Shown here in pieces: positions 11,544-22,260 of a stretch of DNA of 64,000 nt. Where the stretch lies: contig CM065297.1 in NCBI GenBank assembly GCA_032871835.1, positions 16,723,098 through 16,787,097 on the forward strand, written 5' to 3'. Each line of letters opens with the position of its first letter. Position 1 is the first letter of the stretch. The DNA comes from Dipteronia dyeriana. Its lineage: Eukaryota > Streptophyta > Magnoliopsida > Sapindales > Sapindaceae. A model generated the notes under the pieces. That model was given only the letters and a program-made list of their open reading frames with translations. It did no database searches and was not told the origin of the DNA. Made by a program: the position numbers and the translations under genes.

Positions 11544-11935
11544 CTAATTGTTTTCATTAATTCCTGAACAAATATTCAGACCATTCTTTCCAATAATAAC
11601 AGACTTATTATTAAAAGAAACAGAATATTTTTGGTCTAACAACTTAGAAACGGATATCAAATTCCGTATAAATCCAGGAATATAAAATACATTGTCCAAC
11701 AATATATAATTATTACAAAAATATAATCTAATTATGCCCACTGCTCGAGCCGACACGACATCCCCTAACTCCACACGCATTGAGAAGGCTTGCTCCTCTA
11801 TTTGTGTCCAATAATCAATCCATTGTAAAGAAGAACAAACATGGTTAGTGGCCCCCGAATCAACTATCCAGGGTGAAGAATCATCTTCCACTAAACACGA
11901 CTCAAGAACAAGTAAATCGTATTTACTTTCCTTAG
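11544..11935 (-). pseudogene. Element B protease
   Basis: The 115-codon open stretch starts MEDDSSPWIVDSGATNHVCS, containing the active-site DSGA loop at about 11850-11872 (minus strand), and continues with the LGDVVSARAVGIIRLYF and VFYIPGFIRNLISVSKLLD strands that follow in copia proteases before the integrase. It lies between gag and integrase, as expected. The upstream link to gag is frame-broken. Confidence 0.85.
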
Positions 11936-12594
11936 ACTGCTTCTTGCTTTGGGCTTACCCTTCGCTTTCCTAGTAGACCTCTTTCTCTTTTTATTATTAG
12001 ATTAAGATGGTTCGGTAACATTTGTCTCACTGGTCTTGCCCTTGTTGTCCTTAGTCAAGGACTTAAATTCATCTTGTAGTTACTCTTAAACCGATAAAAA
12101 ATCTTTGAAAGAGTCGTCAGTATGATGCTCACTTGACTGGGTTTTTCAATGTCCCCGCCATTAACTTCTGCCTTGTTGAAGCAAGACATCATGCTCAGGA
12201 CATGTTCCCGAATTGACTCACCTTCCTTCATACGAGCGAGCATAACAGAACGAACAGCTCCGTGTCGCTTTTGCTTGGATGGTTGCCTTAACATAGTCTG
12301 CAATGACTCTATGATTTCGAATGCTGAAGTCATTGCTTTGTGCTTTATGACAATCACGTTTGTCATTGAAGCCAACAGATATGTTTGGGCCTTCTCATCA
12401 GATTAGACCCATCGCTGGCATGCATCACGAACAGTTCTTGTGGCATTGGCAGTAGGCACTGGAGGACATTCCTCCGTGAGCACAAACTTGAGGCCTTTAG
12501 TGACCAAAATTGCATTAGTGTTAAGTTTCCACTTAGTGTAGTTATCACCAGTTAATTTGTCGTTTACGAGAATTTGAAATAATGCAGAAGACAT
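11936..12594 (-). pseudogene. Element B gag (broken)
   Basis: Copia-type gag on the minus strand. The probable start is the ATG at 12594 (MSSALFQILVNDKLTGDNYTKWK), which carries the conserved L-x-G-x-N-Y-x-x-W-K entry motif. A TAA-type break near 12403 is followed by AQTYLLASMTNV and IKHKAMTSAFEIIESLQTML, then REHVLSMMSCFNKAEVNGG, matching the helical gag core of this group. The C-terminal part (11936-12060) is Lys/Ser-rich and lacks a recognisable zinc knuckle in frame. Confidence 0.8.
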
Positions 12595-13854
12595 TATTGC
12601 TGAAATAAAATAGAAAATTCATTCAGTCATTTATTTAAAACAAGTGCGAGTGCTTTGACATAAATTTAAACATGATGCATGAACATGTTTTACGAACTAG
12701 AAGTACCCTAAAACTAGTTACTATACCATGACAATCTAACATACCACAAAGAAGTGCCGCCTTAGGGTCGGTCAAGTCTTTACATGTTGGACCGAGACAT
12801 TCTCAATCAAATGATATTCTAGAATAACTCTAATTCCATATCATTCAACCATTGTCATTCAGTCAAGTTTTTAATTAACAAACTTAATCAAAACCATCTA
12901 AGCCTTTATAAATTTTTTACTAACGTTAGATTATTATGATAGTGTTTACCAAGTTTTAACTATTAAAACCCTAACACTTTATTCAGACTATTTATTATTA
13001 CGTTATTAATCAAATTAATCCTAATTAATGAGAATTACCAAGTTTTCTAACCATTAAAAAACTAATGTAATTATTCATAACCATTTATGTATATTGTCCA
13101 TTTTAATCACATTAAAAAAAACTACATAAATTATCAGGCTATGATGCATGTATGGCATATCAAATATATTTGTGTAGACACATCCAATCTAAATGACATA
13201 CGTATGCATGACAATGCTTTTATCATCACATAATATAAAGTATACATGAATTGACCGAGTACTGTGGATTATTTAACCTAAAAATTGGAATATAAAATTA
13301 TAAAAAAAATCCCCAAGGCATTCCTCGGTCTTCTTGTAACTTCAGAAATCTTCCAGGCTCTCTAGGTCAATCTGATTCATCTCATAAATCCGATACGAGA
13401 AATCTGCACGGAACTCACTATGCAACACTTGCCAACGGAACCGTGCAAGATGTGAACAGTACCGTATGAACAGTGTCCAGTGAATAGTACCTCAGTGAAT
13501 AGTGTCCATGAACAGTACCCCCCCCCCCCCCCCCCCCCGGTGAACAGTGTCTATAAACAGTACCTGCAGTGAACATTACCATCGATGAACGGTGTCCATG
13601 AACAGTACCCACCGTGAACAGTACCCTTGGTCTTCGTTTACAAGTTACAAATTTTTTATTTACAATACAATTACAGTAAAAATAATAATTATACAACCCA
13701 TAAACCCTAAATCCACAGTACCATAAAAAATTACGATCAACCACGTTTAAATTAAACAATTTAATTATAAACATTCATACAATCATATAGATAGTGCCTA
13801 TACATTCATACATACAGGAGCATTGAAAATAATTTCCTATTTCGAAAAATAAAT
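12595..13854 (-). other. Element B leader between PBS and gag
   Basis: About 1.26 kb of untranslated leader. It is AT-rich from 12600 to 13330 and carries a cluster of short repeats at 13441-13630 with an embedded C run on the + strand. The 118-codon open frame across 13418-13774 reads through the repeats and a homopolymer and is not a credible gene. Confidence 0.7.
13441..13630. repeat. GTGAACAGTACC-type repeats with a 21-base C run
   Basis: Roughly a dozen degenerate copies of (T/G)GAACAGT(A/G)(C/T)C on the + strand, irregularly spaced 10-25 bases, interrupted by C21 at 13518-13538. On the element's own strand the motif is a GGTACTGTTCAC type. Confidence 0.85.
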
Positions 13855-13870
13855 TGGCTCTGATACCAAT
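13855..13870 (-). promoter_or_regulatory. Element B primer-binding site (initiator tRNA-Met)
   Basis: On the minus strand the sequence just after the 5' LTR reads ATTGGTATCAGAGCCA. The TGGTATCAGAGC core complements the 3' end of plant initiator tRNA-Met. Confidence 0.9.
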
Positions 13871-14397
13871 TGTCGGAACTCCGTTCACCGGTAACGCAGC
13901 GGAACTAGGTTTAAATTTTTTTAATACAGATTATAATCTATATCTGGGACCAGTGAACTTGGGATCGTAATTATTTTTCGGAACTAATACATACAATATG
14001 TAAACACAGGAAATTGAAATTGATATAATCAGAAGAAGAAAATCTTACTAACGTTTGGAGGCTCCTTCACTTTACGATATGCTCCTGTCTGAACCAATCT
14101 TACCAACGTTTGGAGACTGCTTCACTTTACGATGTGCTTCTGTCTGAACCACTCGATCTTCTCGCTATCTCTCGGGACTGGTAACTGCTTGTGGACGCGT
14201 CACGGTCTCAGAAACTTGAAAGGAAGATGTAGAGAGAATTGAATAAACTTTTTCTTCTATGTGTTTTAAAAACACACAAAGCATGAAACAAGATATATAT
14301 ATATAGTTTTTTTTTTGTCTTGTTTCACGCAAAAAAAAAAAAACAATTGCATCTCATGCTAATTTTATTTTTTTTGAACGTTTTTTTTTTGTGTTCT

Positions 14398-14436
<39 letters not shown>

Positions 14437-15077
14437 TTGTTTGTATCCTATACAAACACTTATATATGTACTCACACCAATTTGCATCCAATGCAATATC
14501 TTGTGTTATAATTGATATATATTTTTTAATTATCTTTTTCAAATATATCTAATATATTAAAAATGATAATAAGTATTTTAAATTTAAACTTAAATTAAAA
14601 TACTTAGATAAACGATTTAGTAAAATAAAATAATCCTATTATTTTGTCTTCATCTAAATCCATATATCAACTAACACCCTCCAATTAATAGTTAATTAAT
14701 AATTCATAATTATCAATATAATTAAATAATATAATTATTTAACTAATTTAACTATTAACATTCATTAATTAAATAATCTCATTATTCAATTAATTCCCGA
14801 ATATATACGTGTCACTTTTGTAACACAATTAATTGGTCAATCCAATTAATTAACCGTGACCCTTGTTACCTAAATCGATCGAGCTAGCAAGGGGACTTAA
14901 TGGACCCACAGTTTTTTGAACTCCAATAATCATCGGAATCATTAATTAAACACTTTAATTAATATTCATTGATTATTAACTCCGGTGTTATTCCACTAAA
15001 AACCCGAAGCTGCACTCTCTCAACTCTAGATGCTTTTACACAGACCGATACAACTCGGTGTCCATCGATATAATTAT
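13871..15077 (-). repeat. Element B 5' LTR, segment 1
   Basis: Starts TGTCGGAACTCCG on the + strand and aligns with 6934-8070 of the left LTR. It contains a local tandem duplication of about 55 bases (14045-14155) absent from the left LTR, and a long TA run at 14401-14434. It is interrupted by element C after ATTAT (15073-15077). Confidence 0.9.
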
Positions 15078-17321
15078 TGAAATTCCCGTTATCTTTATAG
15101 TGTGAATATACCTAGAGGGGGGGGGGGGGTGAATAGGTATATGTTCCAATTTTTATATTCTTTTAAAAACAATGCAATTCTAACAATGTTTAATGAAAAT
15201 TGCAAACAATGACACACAATATTTACGTTGTAAACCTCCGAAGAGGAAACATCCATGGGTTGATACCACAACCACCGGCAAAAGCAAATCCACTATTTCA
15301 AATAGAGTTACACACTCAAGCAATCACACATGCTCTACAAGCTATCACTCTCACTCTATCTTGAACTTAGTGATCTACTAAGCCGACTTCCTATCCAAGA
15401 CCCCCCGTCTCTAGGAAGATTCCTTGCTCACCTATTCGGATCCTCTCGACCCTAGGCAAGACTTCTTTCTCAACTATTCGAGTCCTCCCGACTCTAGTCA
15501 AGACTTCCTTGCTCAACAATCCGAGGTCTCACACCTATTGTCAAGACTTCCTCTTGCTTAGCTATCCAAGTCCTCTTGACTCTAGATAAGACTTACAATT
15601 GCTCAAATCAAAGAATCACTCTAAGATATGAGACTTTCCACATCTTCACAAGGTATCTAAGTGATCATGAATGCAAAATGCAAACAAGCACTCAACATAG
15701 AAAATGATGATCAACAAATTCTATAGACATGCAATAAGATAGCTAGATTATACTTTCAAATAACAATCACAAATGCATCTAAACAACCTAAGCATGTTAT
15801 CAACTAAGAACATAGATGCGAAGATATAGACTTCAATTGAAACAAAACCTAGTTCTTAGAAAATGAAATTAGATCTAGAAACAATCAATCAAGCATAAGA
15901 ACAAAAGATTTCTAGAAACAATTTCATGTTTATCAAGTTTAGCACAAATCATTTAATATATCACAAATCTAGCTAAACTTGAAAATCAAATCAACAAACC
16001 ACAAAATGATACCAAAATCATCCTAGTCATGCTTCTTAATCAAATAACATCAATCAATAAGAAGATCAATGAAGAAAACTAAGAAGAAGATGATTTTACC
16101 AACAAGAATGCAAACCACGAACTGAAGATCAGATTACAACGACAAATGTAGACATCCTTTGGTTCTGGAAATACTTGGGGTTTGTATAACTCTTCAAGAC
16201 ACTCTAAATCTGTTTTTGAATCAAGTGATTCGGATTAGAAATGAAGAAGTTATCACAAAAACAAAAATAAAAAATGTTGAGAGAAAATTTATGCACTTGT
16301 TCTTCAATTTCAATTTTCTCAACTTCTACTGAATGAGAGGGAATGAGAGGTTTTAAAGAGTGAAAAGCCAAAGGACCATTTTGATCTTCTTTCATTAGTG
16401 TCTCCCCGAGATGGTGCATGGCCATCTCGGGGCAGAGCACTCTTGGGGCAGAGATGGCCACGCGCTATCTCGGGATGGTGCATGGTGATGGCTTTGAGCC
16501 ATCGCACCTCACCCCTTGCGCTCCTCTCGCGTTCTTTGACAGTTCTTTGGCCTCCAAACTTCGAATTCAAATACGTTTGAAGATTATGAACCGGGACTCC
16601 CTCACGGACATGGACATATAAGATACTCAACCCAGAAAATAAGAATTCTACTCGATATACGAAGACGAAGACAATGTATGCAACATGAGTTGAAAGTGTA
16701 GTATCTTTTGACTTAAAACTCGAAATCAATAGTATGAGTAACCGAAATGATCGGAACTCAATCATGAATGATTTAAGACTAAATTCAAGTTCAATATCCA
16801 TGTTATACAAACATATACACAAACAAACACATTTCACACAAGAATGCAAACTACATAGAGATAGTCTCCAATCATGCATTTTCCAAAAACATGTTACTTT
16901 CATACCAATGCATGAGCATTCAACTTCAAGTGTGTGAAAGTGTTGTACCAAATGATGCACTACGATGCAGGGACACAAATGTATGAATTGTGTGTGTGTA
17001 CGCATATAATGCTGCACAACTAAGTAGGGACACATATGAATGAATTGTGTGTGTATGCACATATAATGATGCACAACTAAGCAGAGACACAAATGAATGA
17101 GTTGTGTGTGTGCGCACCTACGCCTTGCAAGAAGAAGAAGGATCTCGATACCTTAGCATCCAAGAATAGTATAAATCCTCTTGAAGATGAACTTTGCATC
17201 ATGAGAAGTTGCTTTTTCTTCATTGAAGCTCTTATCATCACGAACCACTTAAGCAACTAAGCATTACAAAGAAATGAAGTTTTGTTATGGAATCAAGCCA
17301 ACACAAATCTAAAACCTAACA
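15078..17321 (-). repeat. Element C 3' LTR (about 2.24 kb)
   Basis: The + strand runs TGAAATTCCCG to AAAACCTAACA. Its internal structure includes a G13 run at 15117-15129; four to five degenerate units of about 45-50 bases around CAAGACTTCC/TTGCTCAAC (15390-15610); a GC-rich palindromic segment (16395-16520); and three units of about 62 bases with GTGTGTGT (16950-17115). It has about 280 bases (around 15780-16060) that the right LTR lacks. Long open frames here (for example 16319-17092) are read-through of these repeats, not genes. Confidence 0.9.
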
Positions 17322-18739
17322 ATCTCCCTTTTTTGCTATTCCATGACAAAACCTCTACCTCACCATTCAATGATCACTCATAATCCATGTTGATTGCATT
17401 CTCACATCTTCACATTACAAAGAGATTTTTCTAGGCTTCATGAGTCTTCAAGAATATCTTCACACATTCAAAGCACCTGTTATACAAGAACAACCAAAAG
17501 AAATATTCTACAAAGAAGATAGGTGAGATAAACAAGCAATATACAAATACAAAACAAAAGATCCCTTAACACTTCTTATCTCATACAAACACAAAAATTT
17601 TCTCCCCCTTACTTTCTCCCTCTTAAGCCAAAATTTATCCCCCTTAATGGATTGTCTCTCATTTATATCAAAAGTAAGTAACATGGTGAGAAAAACACTT
17701 TCTTCCCCTTTTAGGCAAGGAATAGACAAAAACATATTACACAATCTTGAGAGAGATAAATGCCAATTGAAAATACCTACAAGGCAATAAGGGATGCATA
17801 ATAGAATCATGAGATAGTGAGAAAACAAGTTGTATACAGAACTAAGTTTAACGAACTAAGCTCCCCCTTAACATATGCTCCACATATTAATAAGCAAGAT
17901 AACTTGTTCACAAGGGAATCACACAATCACACATTTCAAGCAATATAAGATAGTAAACCATTATTGTCCAAAATTAATAAGAGAATCATAGATTTTCATT
18001 ACTCTTTCAAAGATAATCTCTCATTGCTAATGAATCAAGCACATTAAGCAAAAATGTATGTGTGTGTGATAATGCTTCTAGCTTAAATAAAATGAGTGAT
18101 TGTGATATCAACATGCAAACCACTTCAACACCTATCCATTTAAAGCTTTTCCAATCAAGGTCAAACCGATTATCATCCGGATTTTTGCTTTAAAGAGAAT
18201 AGATTTCAACATGTGAGCGTGTGTGTGCATTTTCAACTATACTCCATTTTAAGCCTTCCTCCATTTCTTTTTAGGCTATGAATCAAAGATTTTTTTTATA
18301 TGGATCTTTTTCAACACTTCTTTGAATTTTCTAACATAAACATATACTTTTCATGGTGGCTTTCACTCATCACAATGGTGTAGCCCTTTCCTACATTGGG
18401 CGGCTTCACAACCAAAGTGTGTAGCCCTTTTTAAGAAGGTCCTCGTTGAGTTCTATGTAGATGCCGAAGCAAAATGGATACTAACCATAGGACATCTATC
18501 ATGTACTAAACAATGAACTTCAAGATGCATCCATAATCTACATGCTTTCAAACTCAATTACTCAAACTTAAACATATAAGAGAAGCATTTATGCACTTTG
18601 TTTTTTTTTTTACAATGACTTAAGTGCATGATCTAGAAGCAATAAAAGCTATTTTATCAAGATCATTACTTCTCACATGAGTAGCTCTCAAAGAAATAGA
18701 TATACAACATAGTTTTGCTTATCAAGCCACTCATAGCCA
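17322..18739 (-). other. Element C 3' untranslated region with several polypurine tracts
   Basis: No coding sense. On the minus strand, purine-rich blocks occur next to the LTR (AAAAAAGGGAGAT at 17322-17335) and again around 17582-17652 (AAGGGGGAGAAAA-like and GGGGGATAAA-like) and 17861-17873. Multiple PPT-like blocks upstream of the 3' LTR are a described feature of Sireviruses. Confidence 0.7.
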
Positions 18740-19158
18740 ATGGATCTTCTAAGAGATGCAAATCTTTCTTTGTCCAAGGGCTTTGTGAACAAGTCCGCAA
18801 ATTAAATTTTAGTAGGCATATGTTCGAGAGTTACTATTGAATGTTCAACAAGTTCTCTAATGAAGTGATGCCTAATGTCTATATGCTTTGTGCGTGAGTG
18901 TTGAACCGGATTTTTAGAGATGTTAATGGCACTCATATTATCACAATAGAGAGTCATTTTACCTTGATCGATCTCATAATCCTTGAGAATTTGTTTCATC
19001 CATAGAAGTTGTGTGCAAGCACTTCCGGTCGCAATGTACTCGGCTTCGGATGAAGAAAGAGAGACGGAATTTTGCTTCTTGCTTCGCCAAGCAATCAGAT
19101 TATTTCCCAAGTAAAAGCAACAGCCCGATGTGCTTTTACGATCATCAATGTTTCCTGC
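18740..19158 (-). pseudogene. Element C RNase H
   Basis: Minus-strand copia RNase H. It contains LIAWRSKKQNSVSLSSSEAEYIA (catalytic Glu in SSSEAEY, about 19040-19060), TLYCDNMSAINISKNPVQHSRTKHIDIRHHFIREL (catalytic Asp in YCDN, about 18935-18950), then HMPTKI followed by TAA at 18802-18804 and, in the same frame, FADLFTKPLDKERFASLRR, the normal end of copia pol. The single stop just before FADLFTK is therefore a lesion, not the gene end. Confidence 0.85.
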
Positions 19159-20180
19159 CTAATCCTTATCACAATAGCCAACAAGAATATCATTAGTATA
19201 AAAGGAATAGAATAAACTACGATTATGTGTTCCTTTTATATACCTAATGATTCTTTTAACGGCTTTCAAGTGATATTCTTTTGGATTAGCTTGAAACCTA
19301 TCACACAAACCTACACTAAAACAAATATCAGGCCTACTAGCCGTTAGGTAGAGAAGGCTACCTATCATGCTCCTATAGAGACTTTGATCAACATTTTTTC
19401 ATTTTTCATCTTTGTCAAGTTTTAAAGTTGTACTCTTAGGTGTTTCAAATTCTTTTCCACTTTCAAGGCCAAATTTCTTAACAAGATTTCTAGCATATTT
19501 AGATTGAGACAACATGATACCATTGCTAGATTGTTTCACTTGCATGCCTAGAAAGTAATTGAGTTCACCTACCATACTCATTTCAAATTATTTTGACATA
19601 ACATTCACAAAATCATCAACCTTGGTTTTACATGTAGACCCAAACACAATATTATCAACATATATTTGGGCAACAAAAATGTCATTGTTATAATGCTTGA
19701 CAAATAATTTTCTATCAATACCACCTCTCCTATATTGGTTGTCAATAAAATATTGAGTCAACCTATCATACCAAGCTCTAGGAGCTTGTTTAAGGCCATA
19801 AAGAGCATTTTTCAACTTATACTGATGATTAGGAGAGTGTGGGTCTACAAAACCCTTAGGTTGTTCAACATACATTTCTTCTTGAAGGTATCCATTGAGA
19901 AAAACACTTTTGACATCCATTCGAACCAATTTGAATTTTTTAAAACATACAATGGACAACAAAAGCCTAATGGACTCAAGACGTGCAAGGGTGCAAAAGT
20001 CTCATCAAAGTCTACACCCTCAACTTGAGTGTATCCTTGAGCCACTAGTCTTGCTTTATTTCTCACTATCTTGCCACATTCATCGGTCTTATTTCTAAAC
20101 ACCCATTTTGTACAAATCACATTGATATCTTTTGGTCTAGGAACTAAGGACCATACTTCATTCCTCTCAAATTGATTTAG
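19159..20180 (-). pseudogene. Element C reverse transcriptase (YVDD changed to YVDN)
   Basis: Sirevirus-type RT on the minus strand. It begins MICTKWVFRNKTDECGKIVRN (about 20058-20120), then KARLVAQGYTQVEGVDFDETFAP, a frameshift near 19960-19990, VRMDVKSVFLNGYLQEEMYVE with a catalytic Asp (about 19870-19925), YGLKQAPRAWYDRL, and QIYVDNIVFGS at about 19640-19672, where the second catalytic Asp is Asn. Downstream GELNYFLGMQVKQS and MIGSLLYLTASRPDICFSVG form the thumb and connection. The catalytic loss plus the frameshift mean it is non-functional. Confidence 0.9.
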
Positions 20181-21701
20181 TTATTCTTGCATGGTATTAA
20201 CCCAATATTCATCAATAATTGCTTTATTAATATTTTTGGGTTCAATTTGAGATGTGTAGCAAGCATATGAAATTTGGTTAGCTAGTTGTTTTCTAGTTCT
20301 AACCCCTTCATTCAAATCACCTATGATGTCTTGTTGGTAATGCATGTTCCTAAGTCTAGAATTAGAATTTTCAACATCTTGTTGGTTATCATTTAAACCA
20401 TTTTCTAAATCTTGACTTCCTTCTCTAGCAACACTACCATTGTCATCATTATGACTAGACTCACTTTCATCACAACTAGTCACATCAATAGGCGCTTTAG
20501 TGTCATTCAACAAATGTTCTTTAGATTTATTGATACCATTATTATCACACAAATCAAGCATGCTAAGATCATCTATTTTCACATTAATAGACTCCATAAT
20601 AGTCTTAGTTTTCAAGTTGAACACTCTATATGCACGACTATTATTAGCATACCCAAGAAAGAGACCAATATCACTTTTAGCATCAAACTTTTCTAAGTGA
20701 TCTCTATCATTCAAAATAAAACACTTACTCCCAAAAGTGTAGAAGTAACTCACATTGGGCTTCTTGCCTTTCCAAAGTTCATAAGAGGTTTGTTTTGTGC
20801 TGGGCCTTCTAAAAACTCTATTTGTGACATAGCATGCGGTATTGACCGCTTCGGCCCAAAGATTTCTGAGGACATTCTTGCTATTGAGCATGACCCTAGC
20901 CATCTCTTGCAAGACATGATTCTTCCTCTCAACAATACCATTTTGTTGAGGAGTTCTAGGAGCTGAGAACCCATGTGAAATCCCATAATCATCACAAAAC
21001 TCACTAAATCTAGCATTTTCAAATTCACTCCCATGATCACTCCTAATGCGACATATTTTCTTGATCCAAAGACCTTTTTCATTTTGAACTTGATTACAAA
21101 ACTTCTTAAAGTAACCAAAAGTTTCCGTCTTGTCTCTAAGAAAATATACCCAAGCAAACTGAGAGAAATCATCAACACATACAAAAATGTATTTCTTACT
21201 ATTTATGCTTTCGGTTTGAATTGGTCCCATTAGGTCCATATGCACAAGTTCTAAGGGCTTCTTGGTAGCAAAATTAGTGTTCTTTTTATGAGACACTTTT
21301 GTTTGTTTACCTAACTGACATGGTTCACAAACACCATCAAGCTTTTTACTAAGACTAGGAAGACCTCTAACAATGTCATATTTCTCAAGCTTCTTTAAAT
21401 CTTTATAATTCATGTGGCCCAATTTTTCATGCCATAATTCAAGCTTGTTGCACTCATGTGCCATATTACATGTTAGTGGATCGATCTCTAAACAATAGCA
21501 ATTGTCTGAAGACCTTTTGACTTTCAAAACAATTTTGCCCTTTTTATCAATTATCGTGCACACATCCTTGTTAAAGCTAACTTCTTTAAAAATTTTACAC
21601 AAGTGAGTGATGCTTATTAGATTAGCTTGTAGACCATCTACATACAAGGTGTCACGAAGTTTAGGCAATCTGGGGATACAAATTTTTCCCTTGCCTAGAA
21701 C
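20181..21701 (-). CDS. Element C integrase (long open frame, retrotransposon pol segment)
   Basis: The longest open frame in the window (20181-21668, 495 codons). The N-terminal zinc site is WHEKLGHMNYKDL ... VCEPCQLGK. The catalytic core has Asp in VHMDLMGPIQ, Asp in RIRSDHGSEFENA and Glu in PQQNGIVERKNHVL, so the D-D-E triad is complete. The C-terminal part includes KKPNVSYFYTFGSKCF and GLFLGYANNSRAYRVFNL, then an acidic linker to RT. It is part of one broken pol polyprotein and not a free-standing gene; the ATG at 21668 is internal to pol. Despite the open frame, element C as a whole is inactive. Confidence 0.9.
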   Translation of the reverse strand, partial: VLGKGKICIPRLPKLRDTLYVDGLQANLISITHLCKIFKEVSFNKDVCTIIDKKGKIVLKVKRSSDNCYCLEIDPLTCNMAHECNKLELWHEKLGHMNYKDLKKLEKYDIVRGLPSLSKKLDGVCEPCQLGKQTKVSHKKNTNFATKKPLELVHMDLMGPIQTESINSKKYIFVCVDDFSQFAWVYFLRDKTETFGYFKKFCNQVQNEKGLWIKKICRIRSDHGSEFENARFSEFCDDYGISHGFSAPRTPQQNGIVERKNHVLQEMARVMLNSKNVLRNLWAEAVNTACYVTNRVFRRPSTKQTSYELWKGKKPNVSYFYTFGSKCFILNDRDHLEKFDAKSDIGLFLGYANNSRAYRVFNLKTKTIMESINVKIDDLSMLDLCDNNGINKSKEHLLNDTKAPIDVTSCDESESSHNDDNGSVAREGSQDLENGLNDNQQDVENSNSRLRNMHYQQDIIGDLNEGVRTRKQLANQISYACYTSQIEPKNINKAIIDEYWVNTMQE

Positions 21702-22260
21702 TTACTTTTTGGTGCCATCACCAAATGTAACCCATCCACCATCATTCATAACAAGATTCTTAAAGAATTCCTTGTTACCGGTCATATTCCTAGAGCAACC
21801 GCTATCTAGATACCAATAATAGGATGAATAAGCTCTTAAAGCATATTGTGCAACCAAACATTGTGTTGTGTTTTTCTTAACCCAAACTTTCTTGACAAGT
21901 TTCTCATTCCTACTTTTATTAACATGCTTTGACTTGTTTTTAGGCACATTGACTCCATTAGTCACATTTTCAAACAAATCAAATAAAGCATTATCAACTT
22001 TCTTATGCATAGTAGAACGAGGCACAACACAAGATTTAACAAACAAATCATCAACACATTTATTCTCAACATGCTTTTCCAAGGTCTTCTTAGGTCTAAT
22101 TCTAGATCCAAACATGGATGATTGCCTAGGACCATTCAAAGACATATCATGCAAATCATTGGCAATTCTACATTTACGAATGTATTCATAACGTCTAGGT
22201 CTTATGTGTCCTACCATATTGTAATAATGACAAATATGTATGAATTTGAGAAGTTAACCA
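21702..22260 (-). pseudogene. Element C gag zinc knuckle and protease start
   Basis: Read on the minus strand, a degraded knuckle CHYYNMVGHIRPRR (about 22205-22245) has lost two Cys ligands relative to the CHFCG..GHIRPNC knuckle of elements D and E. A basic linker follows, then KVWVKKNTTQ and the protease active-site loop YWYLDSGCSRNMTG (about 21775-21820), ending FGDGTKK. A stop at 21702-21704 separates it from the integrase part. D and E lose homology to C between the W-V-K-K motif and the DSG loop. Confidence 0.85.

Noticed and set aside
13441..13630. CRISPR-like appearance of regularly recurring short repeats
   Set aside because: Repeat copies are degenerate, spacers are shorter than the repeats, the genome is a plant, and the position is a retrotransposon leader.
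13418..13774. 118-codon frame across the B leader
   Set aside because: Reads through C21 (poly-Gly) and short repeats between PBS and gag.
16319..17092. A 257-codon open frame on the minus strand
   Set aside because: It lies wholly inside the element C LTR and runs through its GTGTGTGT tandem units; the other LTR does not keep it open, and the composition (Cys/His/Val repeats) follows the DNA repeat.
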